Positions 1 through 8,218 of a DNA stretch of 64,000 nucleotides are shown piece after piece. The translations under genes and the position numbers were made by a program. How positions within the stretch are numbered: position 1 is the stretch's first letter; every line of letters starts with the position of its first letter. This DNA is from UBA6244 sp965140775 (GTDB lineage: Bacteria; Bacteroidota; Bacteroidia; Bacteroidales; F082), in contig OZ223471.1 in the NCBI GenBank assembly GCA_965140775.1, forward strand, positions 4,340,001 to 4,404,000. The letters run 5' to 3'. Below the pieces are notes generated by a model. It ran no database searches, was not told the origin of the DNA, and worked only from the letters and a program-made list of their open reading frames with translations.

Positions 1-1756
1 CTTTCTGATCCCAAACCACGTAACCCTCCGGACGCATGAACCCAAAGCCTTCTTCGTTGAGCTCAAAAAACGCCAAAGGTTGATAGTAGGTGTTCATCAA
101 GTCCTTACTCCACACATAGGCCGAATGATCCAGGTCGAGCTGCGAGAGCAGGGTGGCCGGAATGTCGGTATTGCCGGCAATTTTGTCGTAAACCTGACCC
201 CGGTATTCAGGTTTTAGCACCGGGCCGGTAATCAGCAGGGGTATTTTATGGTGCTCGAACGATCCCAACGGATGGTCGCGATACGATCGGTGACTGTGAT
301 CGGCCACAATGAGAAAAAGGGTGTTTTGATACCAGGGTTGAAGGCGTGCCAGCTTAAAAAACTCACCAATGGCTTTGTCGGTATAATGTGCCGAATTTAC
401 GAATGGCTTCTCGGTTTTAGGCCAATGGATTTCTTCTTTCATGGGTTGATCGTAGGGTGAATGTGAGCTCAGGGTAAAAACCGTGGTAAAGAAAGGCTGG
501 GGTTGTTGGTTTAATTGAGTGGCCACATATTTGAGCAAGTATTCGTCGTGAACACCCAGCTTTCCACGGACAAAATCGCCAGGCAGGTCTTTTCCTTCAA
601 TGATGTTGTCAAACTGATTGTACATCAGGTAACTGAGGATGTTTCCGTAGTTTAACTGACCTCCAAACCAAAAGCTGGTATAATAGCCGTCGTGTTTGAT
701 GTCTTTAATAAAACTGGGCAGCGCGGCATATTTTTCGGGGTGATCGGTAATGGTGGTAATGGGGATGCCGGGCAAGCCACCAAAAAGCGATCCCATGGCC
801 TGTTGCGAGCGGTTGCCGCTGGCATAAAAATGGGTAAAAAGCAGTCCGTCTTTTTCCAATTGGTGCAGATTGGGTGTGATTCCGGGTTCTCCTCCAAGCG
901 ATTCCACGAGGTCGGCCGAAAAACTTTCCAAAAGCAAGACGACAATGTTGGGCTTTGCAACAGCACTCAATTTCAGGGTGCTATCACCGTCCACGTGATG
1001 TAAATCCCCCACAATTTGTCGTGCCTCGACGTCGGGCATGGTGATAAACGGATTGGTGTTTTTCAGTTCCATGGAGTTGAGGGTGCTCACCATCATGTTG
1101 TTGCCCGAATTTACCGCCGCAAGATTAAGTATTTGATGCTTGCTGAAATAGGAAGTACTGGTGGTAATGGGAATTTCGCTCAGCCCCCCGCGCAGCCCCA
1201 AAAATAGAAGTGCCGGCACAAAAATCAATGTCCATAATGCTCCTCGGCTGTTTTTAACCTGAGTAAAAGTTTCGGTAGCCACATACCTTCGGTAGGCAAC
1301 ATAGGGAATAAGGGCTTGTGCCATCCAAAACAGGATGAGCAGAAAAAAGATGGTGGTGGAAATGGAGTTGAATATTTCGCTTGGATTGCCCAAATAACTG
1401 AGGGCCTTGTAGGACAATTTGGTGTTCCATTCGGCAAACAACCCCAATTCTGCCGTCGAAATCAGGGCGTAGAGGAGGATGATAACCAAACTAAACCCAC
1501 GATCCACCTTTTTCCAAAAAGGTTGGTTGCTTAGGGCACCCATCAACAGCACCAGGTAAGAGATGGTGAGAAGATAACATGCCGTGCTGACGTCCAACGC
1601 CAGCGCATGATAAAATACACTTAATACTTCAGAAAACGGGATGCCGGCCAGCACGATCATCCGTTGAAAATACACCAAAAACACGGCCCTGAGCAAAGCA
1701 AAAAACACTAACCAAAACAATAAGCGCTTCAGAAGCCCGGATATTACAACTTTCAT
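1..1756 (-). CDS. LTA synthase-like sulfatase family membrane protein (3' end beyond window)
   Basis: The start codon is at 1754-1756 and the frame stays open to the window edge, giving about 585 visible residues, so the C-terminus is missing. About five hydrophobic segments fill the first 170 residues, followed by an extracytoplasmic alkaline-phosphatase-fold domain. Visible motifs are LLLESFSAD near residue 274 (metal ligand Glu), GNRSQQAMGS near 318 (nucleophile position) and VADHSHRS near 485 (metal-binding Asp-His). This is the architecture of LtaS/phosphoglycerol transferases; Bacteroidota homologues probably modify surface glycans. The nucleophile position is Ser where classical LtaS has Thr. 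It lies downstream of two glycosyltransferases on the same strand and has its own -7 box at 1774-1781. The family call is firm, the substrate unknown. Confidence 0.88.
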   Translation of the reverse strand, partial: MKVVISGLLKRLLFWLVFFALLRAVFLVYFQRMIVLAGIPFSEVLSVFYHALALDVSTACYLLTISYLVLLMGALSNQPFWKKVDRGFSLVIILLYALISTAELGLFAEWNTKLSYKALSYLGNPSEIFNSISTTIFFLLILFWMAQALIPYVAYRRYVATETFTQVKNSRGALWTLIFVPALLFLGLRGGLSEIPITTSTSYFSKHQILNLAAVNSGNNMMVSTLNSMELKNTNPFITMPDVEARQIVGDLHHVDGDSTLKLSAVAKPNIVVLLLESFSADLVESLGGEPGITPNLHQLEKDGLLFTHFYASGNRSQQAMGSLFGGLPGIPITTITDHPEKYAALPSFIKDIKHDGYYTSFWFGGQLNYGNILSYLMYNQFDNIIEGKDLPGDFVRGKLGVHDEYLLKYVATQLNQQPQPFFTTVFTLSSHSPYDQPMKEEIHWPKTEKPFVNSAHYTDKAIGEFFKLARLQPWYQNTLFLIVADHSHRSYRDHPLGSFEHHKIPLLITGPVLKPEYRGQVYDKIAGNTDIPATLLSQLDLDHSAYVWSKDLMNTYYQPLAFFELNEEGFGFMRPEGYVVWDQK

Positions 1757-1773
1757 AGATTCGGATTGTGCTG

Positions 1774-1781
1774 CAAAAGTA
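1774..1781 (-). promoter_or_regulatory. Putative -7 box for the sulfatase gene
   Basis: The minus strand reads TACTTTTG, a full match to the Bacteroidota -7 consensus TAnnTTTG, about 18 nt upstream of the start codon. No convincing -33 TTG was found at the expected spacing. Confidence 0.45.
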
Positions 1782-1907
1782 ACATTAATTTGTTTGAAGG
1801 TTTTCCCATCTGCCTGCCATCAGGTGGTATAGCCAGTGGTGCGCTCATGCCGGGATGATGCCATCATGTTGTCGTGTGGGCCTTCATTCCACGCATTGCT
1901 GTCTGCC

Positions 1908-3458
1908 TTACTCCTTCCCTTCCAGGTTTTCAGGACGTTTTCGTTTTAAAATAATGCATCGGTCGTCGTGGTAAAAGGGGGCATAGTAGGTGGTATCGGT
2001 GATGGTACCCGACGCAATGCAGGTTAGTCCGGTATCGCTGTTTTTAAGTTTTTTCAGGGGCACCACAATGTTTTGTATCTTCAGGTTGTTGGCCCGACTA
2101 AAGAATTCTTTCTGCGACAACTCATGTTTCACCTGTACCTGATAATATTCAAAAGCCTTGTAGCTCACCAGGTTATATTCGTCGAGGGCATTGTAAATCA
2201 TGGTGTAAGGAACCAGCGTCCGGGCATTTTTATCGTGAATATGCGACATAATCTCGTGGGTAACCTGAACCTGAGGACCATTTTTTTGAAAAATACCAAC
2301 AAACATTTTGGCTACCAAAATCACTTGAAGCAACAAGAGGAGCATGTAAATGGTTTTCCTTACGGGCATGGCTTTCTTCACAATATGGGTCAATTCAAAG
2401 GAGATAATCAAGGCCATGAAAGGAAAAAGGTAGATCAGAAAACGTTCGGCAATTTGCGACCCTGCAATGTTGAGTGCGAGAATCAACGTAAGGGTATAAC
2501 CAGCCAGTAGTCGGTGTTTACTTACCAAATACCTGAAATTGAATAGGATGGCCAAAATGAAAAAGGTTGAAATCACCCAAACACGATCGCTCCAAAAAAA
2601 CCGCTGGTGTTCTTCGCTTAGCTTCACAACTACATTCATCAAAAAGTCGCCGATATTTTCCGAAAGGTAATTGGTTGCGTTGTTGTCGGGCCAGTTTCTT
2701 ATCTGATACAACCATGTGGCCAGGTGACCTTTTTGCCAGAGGTCGAAAAAATACAGCAGGCTCGTCGTGCCTGCCGATACCGAAAACATCAACACGCTGC
2801 GCCATTTGCGGGCAAAGGCCAGCACCACAAAACCGGCTACGGAGAAAATAAGTCCGTTGAGGTGGGTAAGAAAAGCCAAACCCGACAGTACCCCGGCCAG
2901 CAGGATGTAGGGGATGGAGTCCTCTTTTTTTATCGACTTTTCGAGCAGCATGTAGGAGAGAAACCCAAAAAACATGACCCAAATTTCGGGACGAAAGGTA
3001 AAGGCGTACAGAACGATCAGTGGGTTAAAAACGATTAAAAACAGAGCGATGGTCATTTGTTGTTTTTCTCTGCCAAAGTTGGGACGGTTTTGTTTGAAAT
3101 AGGTCACATAGGTGGCCACGAATCCCAAAAAAAACAGCAGGGTGGTAAAGCGAAGTGGATTTACCGACCATCCGAACAAGCGGATGAGTGCGGCGCCCAC
3201 CATGATGTTGAGCTTGTGATAGGAAAACAAACGAACATCGCAGCCCAAAAAGTCAATGAGGGTAACCGTTTTTACCACCCCATCTTTTGCAAGCCAGTAC
3301 GCTTGTTCACCAAAAAAAGCATCATCGATGTAAATATATCGGTTCCACATGCTGACCACAAACACCAACGCCCCAAGCACCATGATGCCTGTCAGTGTTT
3401 TCTCACTAAATAGTCCGGCATACCAACGATCGGCGGTTTGTCCCTGGATTGATTTCAA
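1908..3458 (-). CDS. GT39/ArnT-like integral membrane glycosyltransferase
   Basis: This 516-residue protein is hydrophobic along most of its length, with roughly ten to twelve membrane segments. An acidic first periplasmic loop (YIDDAFFGEQAYW, about residues 44-56) resembles the catalytic loop of GT-C fold enzymes of the PMT/ArnT type, which transfer sugars from polyprenyl-phosphate donors. A soluble C-terminal tail ends in a basic ILKRKRPENLEGKE. It begins 4 nt after the stop of the upstream GT2 gene, so the two are almost certainly co-transcribed. Donor and acceptor cannot be read from sequence; a role in surface glycan assembly is inferred from fold and neighbours. Confidence 0.78.
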   Translation of the reverse strand: MKSIQGQTADRWYAGLFSEKTLTGIMVLGALVFVVSMWNRYIYIDDAFFGEQAYWLAKDGVVKTVTLIDFLGCDVRLFSYHKLNIMVGAALIRLFGWSVNPLRFTTLLFFLGFVATYVTYFKQNRPNFGREKQQMTIALFLIVFNPLIVLYAFTFRPEIWVMFFGFLSYMLLEKSIKKEDSIPYILLAGVLSGLAFLTHLNGLIFSVAGFVVLAFARKWRSVLMFSVSAGTTSLLYFFDLWQKGHLATWLYQIRNWPDNNATNYLSENIGDFLMNVVVKLSEEHQRFFWSDRVWVISTFFILAILFNFRYLVSKHRLLAGYTLTLILALNIAGSQIAERFLIYLFPFMALIISFELTHIVKKAMPVRKTIYMLLLLLQVILVAKMFVGIFQKNGPQVQVTHEIMSHIHDKNARTLVPYTMIYNALDEYNLVSYKAFEYYQVQVKHELSQKEFFSRANNLKIQNIVVPLKKLKNSDTGLTCIASGTITDTTYYAPFYHDDRCIILKRKRPENLEGKE

Positions 3459-3462
3459 TTAA

Positions 3463-4206
3463 CTATTTTTTAATCAGGTTTTTATGCTTTTTGTATTTCA
3501 GATAAGTGGCTTTGGCCGACAACCTACAAATTGTAAAGCCTGCTTTCCCATCAAGAAAGCCCAGGTTGATAAAATAATCGCGAACAAATTTAGCCACAGG
3601 ACTTCCATATAACTTAACGGGGGAATGTTTTTTGCCCGAATTAACATAATCCTGAGCGGCAATATCGGTAAATTTTGCTATTTGCCTTAGGTGCTCGTCG
3701 TGGGTATAATAGGAATAATGCAACAGATCGCCTTTAAGGTGATTTATGGGTATGTTGTTCAGGGTCAGTGTTTCGTGCAAGGCTCCTTGCCAAACCACCG
3801 AATTCCTGTTGAATATGCGCACTTTGGTATCCGGATACCAACCCGAGTGTTTAATCCATTTCCCGCAATAGTTGGTCAGGCGGTTAAAGCTGTAGGCTCC
3901 CTCAAACCCCTGCGACTTGACGGCCAAAATGCTGTTTTTCAGTTCATCCGAAAGGGCTTCGTCGGCATCTATCGAGAGGATGTAATCGTGGGTGGCCAAT
4001 TTGTTGCCAAAATTTTTCTGTTCACTGTAGCCCAACCACTTTTGTTCAACAAAACGCACGCCGGCCTTTTCACAAATGGCAGCTGTACGATCCGTTGAAA
4101 AACTGTCAACCACAATAATTTCGTCAGCTAATCCATGAAGCGAATTTAAACAACGTTCAATATTTCGCTCCTCATTGAATGTGATGACAACTACCGAAAG
4201 TTTCAT
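3463..4206 (-). CDS. GT2 glycosyltransferase, WaaE/KdtX-like
   Basis: This 247-residue cytosolic enzyme has a GT-A fold: the nucleotide-binding N-terminus is VVVITFNEERNIERCL (residues 5-20), the metal-binding motif is DADEA at 80-84, and a conserved WYPDTKVRIF and LHETL block follows. The pattern is that of the WaaE/KdtX group, which adds glucose to LPS core heptose. It heads the operon with the GT39-like gene 4 nt downstream and the sulfatase beyond. A -7 box lies at 4226-4233. The exact acceptor sugar is unknown. Confidence 0.87.
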   Translation of the reverse strand: MKLSVVVITFNEERNIERCLNSLHGLADEIIVVDSFSTDRTAAICEKAGVRFVEQKWLGYSEQKNFGNKLATHDYILSIDADEALSDELKNSILAVKSQGFEGAYSFNRLTNYCGKWIKHSGWYPDTKVRIFNRNSVVWQGALHETLTLNNIPINHLKGDLLHYSYYTHDEHLRQIAKFTDIAAQDYVNSGKKHSPVKLYGSPVAKFVRDYFINLGFLDGKAGFTICRLSAKATYLKYKKHKNLIKK

Positions 4207-4225
4207 TGTTTGGGGATATTTTGAG

Positions 4226-4233
4226 CAAAGATA
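4226..4233 (-). promoter_or_regulatory. Putative -7 box for the glycosyltransferase operon
   Basis: The minus strand reads TATCTTTG (TAnnTTTG), 20 nt upstream of the GT2 start. No clear -33 element is seen. Confidence 0.42.
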
Positions 4234-4339
4234 GATAAAAGCAAGTTGGCTTGTTTGGCTCCCTCGTGTTTTGACTTTGATCCTACAAACTGGTATGGTC
4301 TGCGTTAATATTAGCTAAACCCGCGACCTTGATGCACGA

Positions 4340-5134
4340 TTAAATTAAAAACTCAAAATCATCCCAATCTCTGCCCACGTTAAATTTTTCTCTGAACCGC
4401 ACCAATGCTTCGCCGGAGAGGGTGGCCGACAGGGCCGTTTCCTGATTTGGAACGGCTTCTGATTGCACCAATCCTTTGGCATCTACCACCATGCTCGAAC
4501 CGTCGTATTCAATACCCAGGTGGTCGATCCCAACACGGTTGAGTCCAACAACACAAGCCTGATTTTCAATGGCTCTGGCAATCAGTAGTTGTTTCCATGG
4601 ATAGCTTCGCGCGGCAGGCCAGTTGGCCAGATAAATGGCCAAATCGTACTCGAATTCATCAAATTCATAGCGATTTTTGCTCCAAACCGGAAAACGCAAA
4701 TCGTAACAAATCATGGGTCGGATTTTCCAGCCGTTTAACTCCACTACCAACTGTTGGTCGCCGGCTTTTATTTGTTTGTCTTCGCCACCCATCGAAAACA
4801 CATGTCGTTTTTCGTACAAACGATAATCGCCTTCCGGGGTCATCCAAACCAGCGTGTTGGCATAGCCAAAGTCGTTTTGGAGCAAGAGTGTTCCGGCAAC
4901 TACGGCTCCGGTTTTTTTGGCCATGGCTTTCATCCATTCCACAGTAGATCCGCCAATGGTTTCGGCAAACTCAACGGGATCAACCGGAAATCCGGTGGTA
5001 AAGGTTTCGGGCAACAAGATGAGGTGGTGATGTGCGAAATGTTCGGCAATTCTTTTTTCAAATGCCGCGAGGTTGGCATCCGGATTTTTTGGAACCAACG
5101 GGGCTTGAAGGGCCAGAATTTTTAAATCTTGCAT
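4340..5134 (-). CDS. Omega-amidase / nitrilase-family amidohydrolase (YafV/MtnU-like)
   Basis: This 264-residue carbon-nitrogen hydrolase carries the Glu-Lys-Cys triad: E43 in LPETFTTGF, K109 in LYEKRHVF and C143 in PMICYDLRFP. The sequence pattern is that of omega-amidases, which hydrolyse alpha-ketoglutaramate or alpha-ketosuccinamate made by glutamine/asparagine transaminases. Its start overlaps the end of the aminotransferase gene by 13 nt, which suggests translational coupling. That pairing matches the known transaminase-omega-amidase route used in methionine salvage, where deamidation of the keto-amide pulls transamination forward. Confidence 0.9.
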   Translation of the reverse strand: MQDLKILALQAPLVPKNPDANLAAFEKRIAEHFAHHHLILLPETFTTGFPVDPVEFAETIGGSTVEWMKAMAKKTGAVVAGTLLLQNDFGYANTLVWMTPEGDYRLYEKRHVFSMGGEDKQIKAGDQQLVVELNGWKIRPMICYDLRFPVWSKNRYEFDEFEYDLAIYLANWPAARSYPWKQLLIARAIENQACVVGLNRVGIDHLGIEYDGSSMVVDAKGLVQSEAVPNQETALSATLSGEALVRFREKFNVGRDWDDFEFLI

Positions 5135-6279
5135 AGTATTTCTCCTGCCTTTTGGAGGGTTTCTTCAGTTTTGGCAAAACAAAATCTAAGGGCGTGGTTA
5201 TCAATTTTTTCTCTGTAGAATGGTGACACCGGTACGGCTGCCAGCTTGTGTTCTTTCACGAGCCATTCGGCAAATTCCATTTCCTTTTTGTCGGATATGG
5301 CACTGTAGTCGAGCAGTTGAAAATAGGTGCCGTGGCAGCTCAGGGGTTTAAATCTGGAACCTTTGATGGCTTCCAGAAACAGGTCGCGTTTTTTTTGATA
5401 AAAAGTGCCCAAATGCAGATAGTTTTCCGGATTTTTAAGGTATTCGGCCACGGCGTACTGAATGGGAGTATTGACGGCAAACACCACAAATTGATGTATT
5501 TTTCGCACTTCCCGCGTAAGCTTTTCGGGAGCCAGAATAAAACCGGTTTTCCAGCCAGTGGTATGAAATGTTTTGCCAAAGGAACCCACCACCAGGCTAC
5601 GTGAGGCCAGTTGAGGGTATTTACAAACGCTGTCGTGTTTCAGCCCATCAAAAATCAGGTGTTCATACACCTCATCGCTCAGGATGATGATATCGGTGCC
5701 ACGGGTAAGACGTTCCAAACGTTCCAGGTCTTCTTCGGTGAGGATGCTTCCGGTGGGGTTATGGGGCGAGTTGATGATAATCATGCGTGTACTGCTTGAT
5801 ATCATGCGCGTTACCTCATCCCAGTTGATGCGGTAATCGGGAAATTGCAATTGTGCATGTTTTACCAATCCGCCATTTACAGTGATGGCCGGGGCATAGC
5901 TATCGTAGGCCGGTTCAAAAATAATTACCTCATCGCCCTTGTGTACCAGAGCCGAAATGATGGTAAAAATGGCTTGTGTGGCACCCGCGGTAATGGTGAT
6001 CTCCGTTTCGGGATCGTAGGTGGCCTCGTAATTTCTTTTAAACTGTTCCGACAACGATTCACGCAACACCTTTACTCCCGGCATGGGCGCATATTGGTTC
6101 ATTCCTTTTTTCATGTAATGATGCACCAGATCGATCAGCTCTTCCGAAATGGGAAAATCAGGAAAACCTTGCGACAAATTTAACGCTTGGTGTTGGGTGG
6201 CCAATTGGGTCATTACAGCAAAAATAGACGTGCCAGTTTGCGGTAATTTGGAATTGATGTTGCCTTCGTACGGGTTCAT
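5122..6279 (-). CDS. Methionine/glutamine-type aminotransferase (YbdL/KAT-like, class I/II PLP)
   Basis: This 385-residue fold-type I PLP enzyme shows the expected blocks: NSPHNPTG at 170-177, SDEVYEHLIF at 201-210 and the PLP lysine K236 in SFGKTFHTTGWK. The N-terminal NLSQGFPDFP substrate loop is typical of the YbdL/kynurenine aminotransferase group, which uses methionine and glutamine. Physical overlap with an omega-amidase gene supports a role in transaminating the ketomethylthiobutyrate of methionine salvage with glutamine. Cytosolic. A -7 box is at 6302-6309. Confidence 0.9.
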   Translation of the reverse strand: MNPYEGNINSKLPQTGTSIFAVMTQLATQHQALNLSQGFPDFPISEELIDLVHHYMKKGMNQYAPMPGVKVLRESLSEQFKRNYEATYDPETEITITAGATQAIFTIISALVHKGDEVIIFEPAYDSYAPAITVNGGLVKHAQLQFPDYRINWDEVTRMISSSTRMIIINSPHNPTGSILTEEDLERLERLTRGTDIIILSDEVYEHLIFDGLKHDSVCKYPQLASRSLVVGSFGKTFHTTGWKTGFILAPEKLTREVRKIHQFVVFAVNTPIQYAVAEYLKNPENYLHLGTFYQKKRDLFLEAIKGSRFKPLSCHGTYFQLLDYSAISDKKEMEFAEWLVKEHKLAAVPVSPFYREKIDNHALRFCFAKTEETLQKAGEILCKI

Positions 6280-6301
6280 GGTAATATCTTTCTGAAAAGG
6301 A

Positions 6302-6309
6302 CAAAAGTA
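6302..6309 (-). promoter_or_regulatory. Putative -7 box for aminotransferase/omega-amidase operon
   Basis: The minus strand reads TACTTTTG, a full TAnnTTTG match 23 nt upstream of the aminotransferase start; no good -33 match. Confidence 0.42.
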
Positions 6310-6344
6310 GGGAAAATGATGGTGGCATCCCGAAAATCCGAGTC

Positions 6345-7637
6345 TTAATTCGTTTCTTTTTTAATCTTGGGCTTGATGAGCAATCGCAAGGTTTGGTTGT
6401 AGCTGAAATAGTTGTAAGCCCAATCGAGCAGAATGAAAAAACGGTTTTTCACGCCAACTATCGACATCAGGTGGACTGCCGACCACAAAAACCAGGCGAT
6501 AAATCCATGGAAGGAAATCCCGGGAAGATCGGCCACGGCCAGGTTTCTGCCCACGGTAGCCATGGAGCCTTTGTCGCGATAGGTGAATGTTTCCCAAGTC
6601 AACCCTTTCTTTTGCTTACGGAAGTTGTTTGCCAAATTGCGCGCCTGCTGAATGGCCACCTGTGCCACTTGAGGATGTCCTTTTGGTGTTTGTTCGTTTT
6701 GCATCAAACAAATATCGCCCAAGGCGTACACATCGGTGGTGCCGGTAATTTTATTGTAGGGATCCACCAACAACCGACCACCATAACCATAACTGGTTTC
6801 GGGTAGTCCTTTGATGGCGATGGCTTTTACTCCCGCTGCCCAAACAAGGGTATGGGTATGGTGGATGCTTCCATCTTTCAGTATCACCTTTCCGGGAAGG
6901 GCATCCACCACTTGGGTGTTTAGGCGTACCGACACATCCAGTTTGTTGAGATAGCTTTGTGCCCGTGCTCCCGACTTGGCCGACATGCCACTGAGCAGAT
7001 GTCCTGAGGCTTCAAAAAGGTGGATTTTCATGAGGTTGAAATCCAGTTCGGGATAGTCTTTGGGCAGGATGTATTTTTTCATTTCGGCCAAAGCACCTGC
7101 CAGTTCAACGCCCGTAGGGCCCCCACCCACAATCACCATGTTGAGGTAGGCGGCCATGGTTTCCTCATCGGTGGTGTTGAGCGCCTTTTCGTAATTGCCC
7201 AGGATGGTATTGCGTATGAGGATGGCATCCGAAACCGATTTCATGGCAAGTGCCTGTTCTTCTATATGCTGATTGCCAAAAAAGTTGGTTTCGCCACCTG
7301 CGGCAATCACCAGATAATCATAGGTTAGTTGTCCGATGGAGGTGAGGATGGTATGGTTTTCGTGTTGAATTTCAAGCAATTCGGCTATACGAAAGTGAAA
7401 TCTTTCCTGCTTTTGAAACAGCATGCGCAGGGGAAAAGAAATGGCGCTGGGCTCCAGTCCGGCCGTGGCCACCTGATAAAACAGGGGTTGAAACTGATGG
7501 TAGTTGTTTTTGTCGATGATCACCACCTGGTATCCTGAGTTGAAGAGCTGCCGCGCCAGTTTGAGTCCGGCAAAACCGGCACCAACAATCACGATTCGTT
7601 TAAATTTCGGGGTTGGAATATGGGCTATATTTTCCAT
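6345..7637 (-). CDS. ndh: Type II NADH dehydrogenase (NDH-2), FAD-dependent
   Basis: This 430-residue flavoprotein has two Rossmann dinucleotide sites: GAGFAGL at 19-25 for FAD and GGGPTGVEL at 171-179 for NADH. The FAD-contacting YALGDIC motif lies near residue 305. The C-terminal part is hydrophobic/amphipathic (GFIAWFLWSAVHLMSIVG), as in NDH-2 enzymes that attach to the inner face of the cytoplasmic membrane. It would pass electrons from NADH to menaquinone without proton pumping. Same strand as the aminotransferase but separated by 65 nt, so it may have its own transcript. Confidence 0.93.
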   Translation of the reverse strand: MENIAHIPTPKFKRIVIVGAGFAGLKLARQLFNSGYQVVIIDKNNYHQFQPLFYQVATAGLEPSAISFPLRMLFQKQERFHFRIAELLEIQHENHTILTSIGQLTYDYLVIAAGGETNFFGNQHIEEQALAMKSVSDAILIRNTILGNYEKALNTTDEETMAAYLNMVIVGGGPTGVELAGALAEMKKYILPKDYPELDFNLMKIHLFEASGHLLSGMSAKSGARAQSYLNKLDVSVRLNTQVVDALPGKVILKDGSIHHTHTLVWAAGVKAIAIKGLPETSYGYGGRLLVDPYNKITGTTDVYALGDICLMQNEQTPKGHPQVAQVAIQQARNLANNFRKQKKGLTWETFTYRDKGSMATVGRNLAVADLPGISFHGFIAWFLWSAVHLMSIVGVKNRFFILLDWAYNYFSYNQTLRLLIKPKIKKETN

Positions 7638-8218
7638 GTCTAGTTGAATCTTTTTCTGTAAGTTGTTATTTTTTTTTCTTGTTGTCCGGTAAAATTAAAC
7701 AGAAAACGCTACAAGCGTAATATATATCGTCCACTCATGGCGGACTTACAAAACAAAATTGTAATTTTTTACCAATATTTAACCCCTAACGGGGCTGTCC
7801 CGTAGGGACAAGATGTTGGTAGAATGCAAATTAAAGTCTCCAAAAAGTCCCATAGGGACGATATATTTTTTTAACCGGACATCAATGATTTTTTTATTCA
7901 ATTTCTAATGCTTTACACAGCACAAGTGCTTAATAACAGGGCAGATAGCTAATTTGGCGACATGCATCACCAAAAAAATGTTTTTGCAAAAAACACAACC
8001 ATGCCGCTGCGCAAAGATATTAATAAGTTGTCAGGGTTGGAAAACGGACTTCCCCCCAATGGCGCGAGAAAAGGAAACAACCATGAAATAACGAGAAAGG
8101 CAGTCAGAACAAAAACACAGAAATTGCAAAGTCAATCACAAAGGAGAAAAACGATATACATCTGACAAGCAATAACTTACTTATTTATAAGGAACGTCTC
8201 TGTGTTAACATAATACAA
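7638..8218. other. 581-bp gene-free stretch with two short palindromes
   Basis: No convincing gene is present; a 67-codon plus-strand frame at 7962-8165 is basic, low in complexity and has no start context. The notable content is a pair of GTCCC-xxx-GGGAC hairpins at 7796-7859 and AT-rich runs either side. The stretch separates the 3' end of the barrel-protein gene from the NDH-2 promoter side. Confidence 0.6.
7796..7859. repeat. Pair of REP-like palindromes (GTCCCgtaGGGAC and GTCCCataGGGAC)
   Basis: TGTCCCGTAGGGACA at 7796-7810 has 6-bp perfect arms; GTCCCATAGGGAC at 7847-7859 has 5-bp arms. Both have 3-nt loops and they lie 36 nt apart in the same orientation. They look like members of a dispersed short palindrome family rather than strong terminators, because no T-run follows the first. 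That similar elements are scattered in Bacteroidota intergenic regions is recollection, not something shown here. Confidence 0.5.

Noticed and set aside
2518..2982. 154-codon minus-strand ORF
   Set aside because: Alternative frame inside the GT39-like gene.
7962..8165. 67-codon plus-strand ORF in the gene-free stretch
   Set aside because: Basic, low-complexity product with no signal, domain or promoter; looks like chance.
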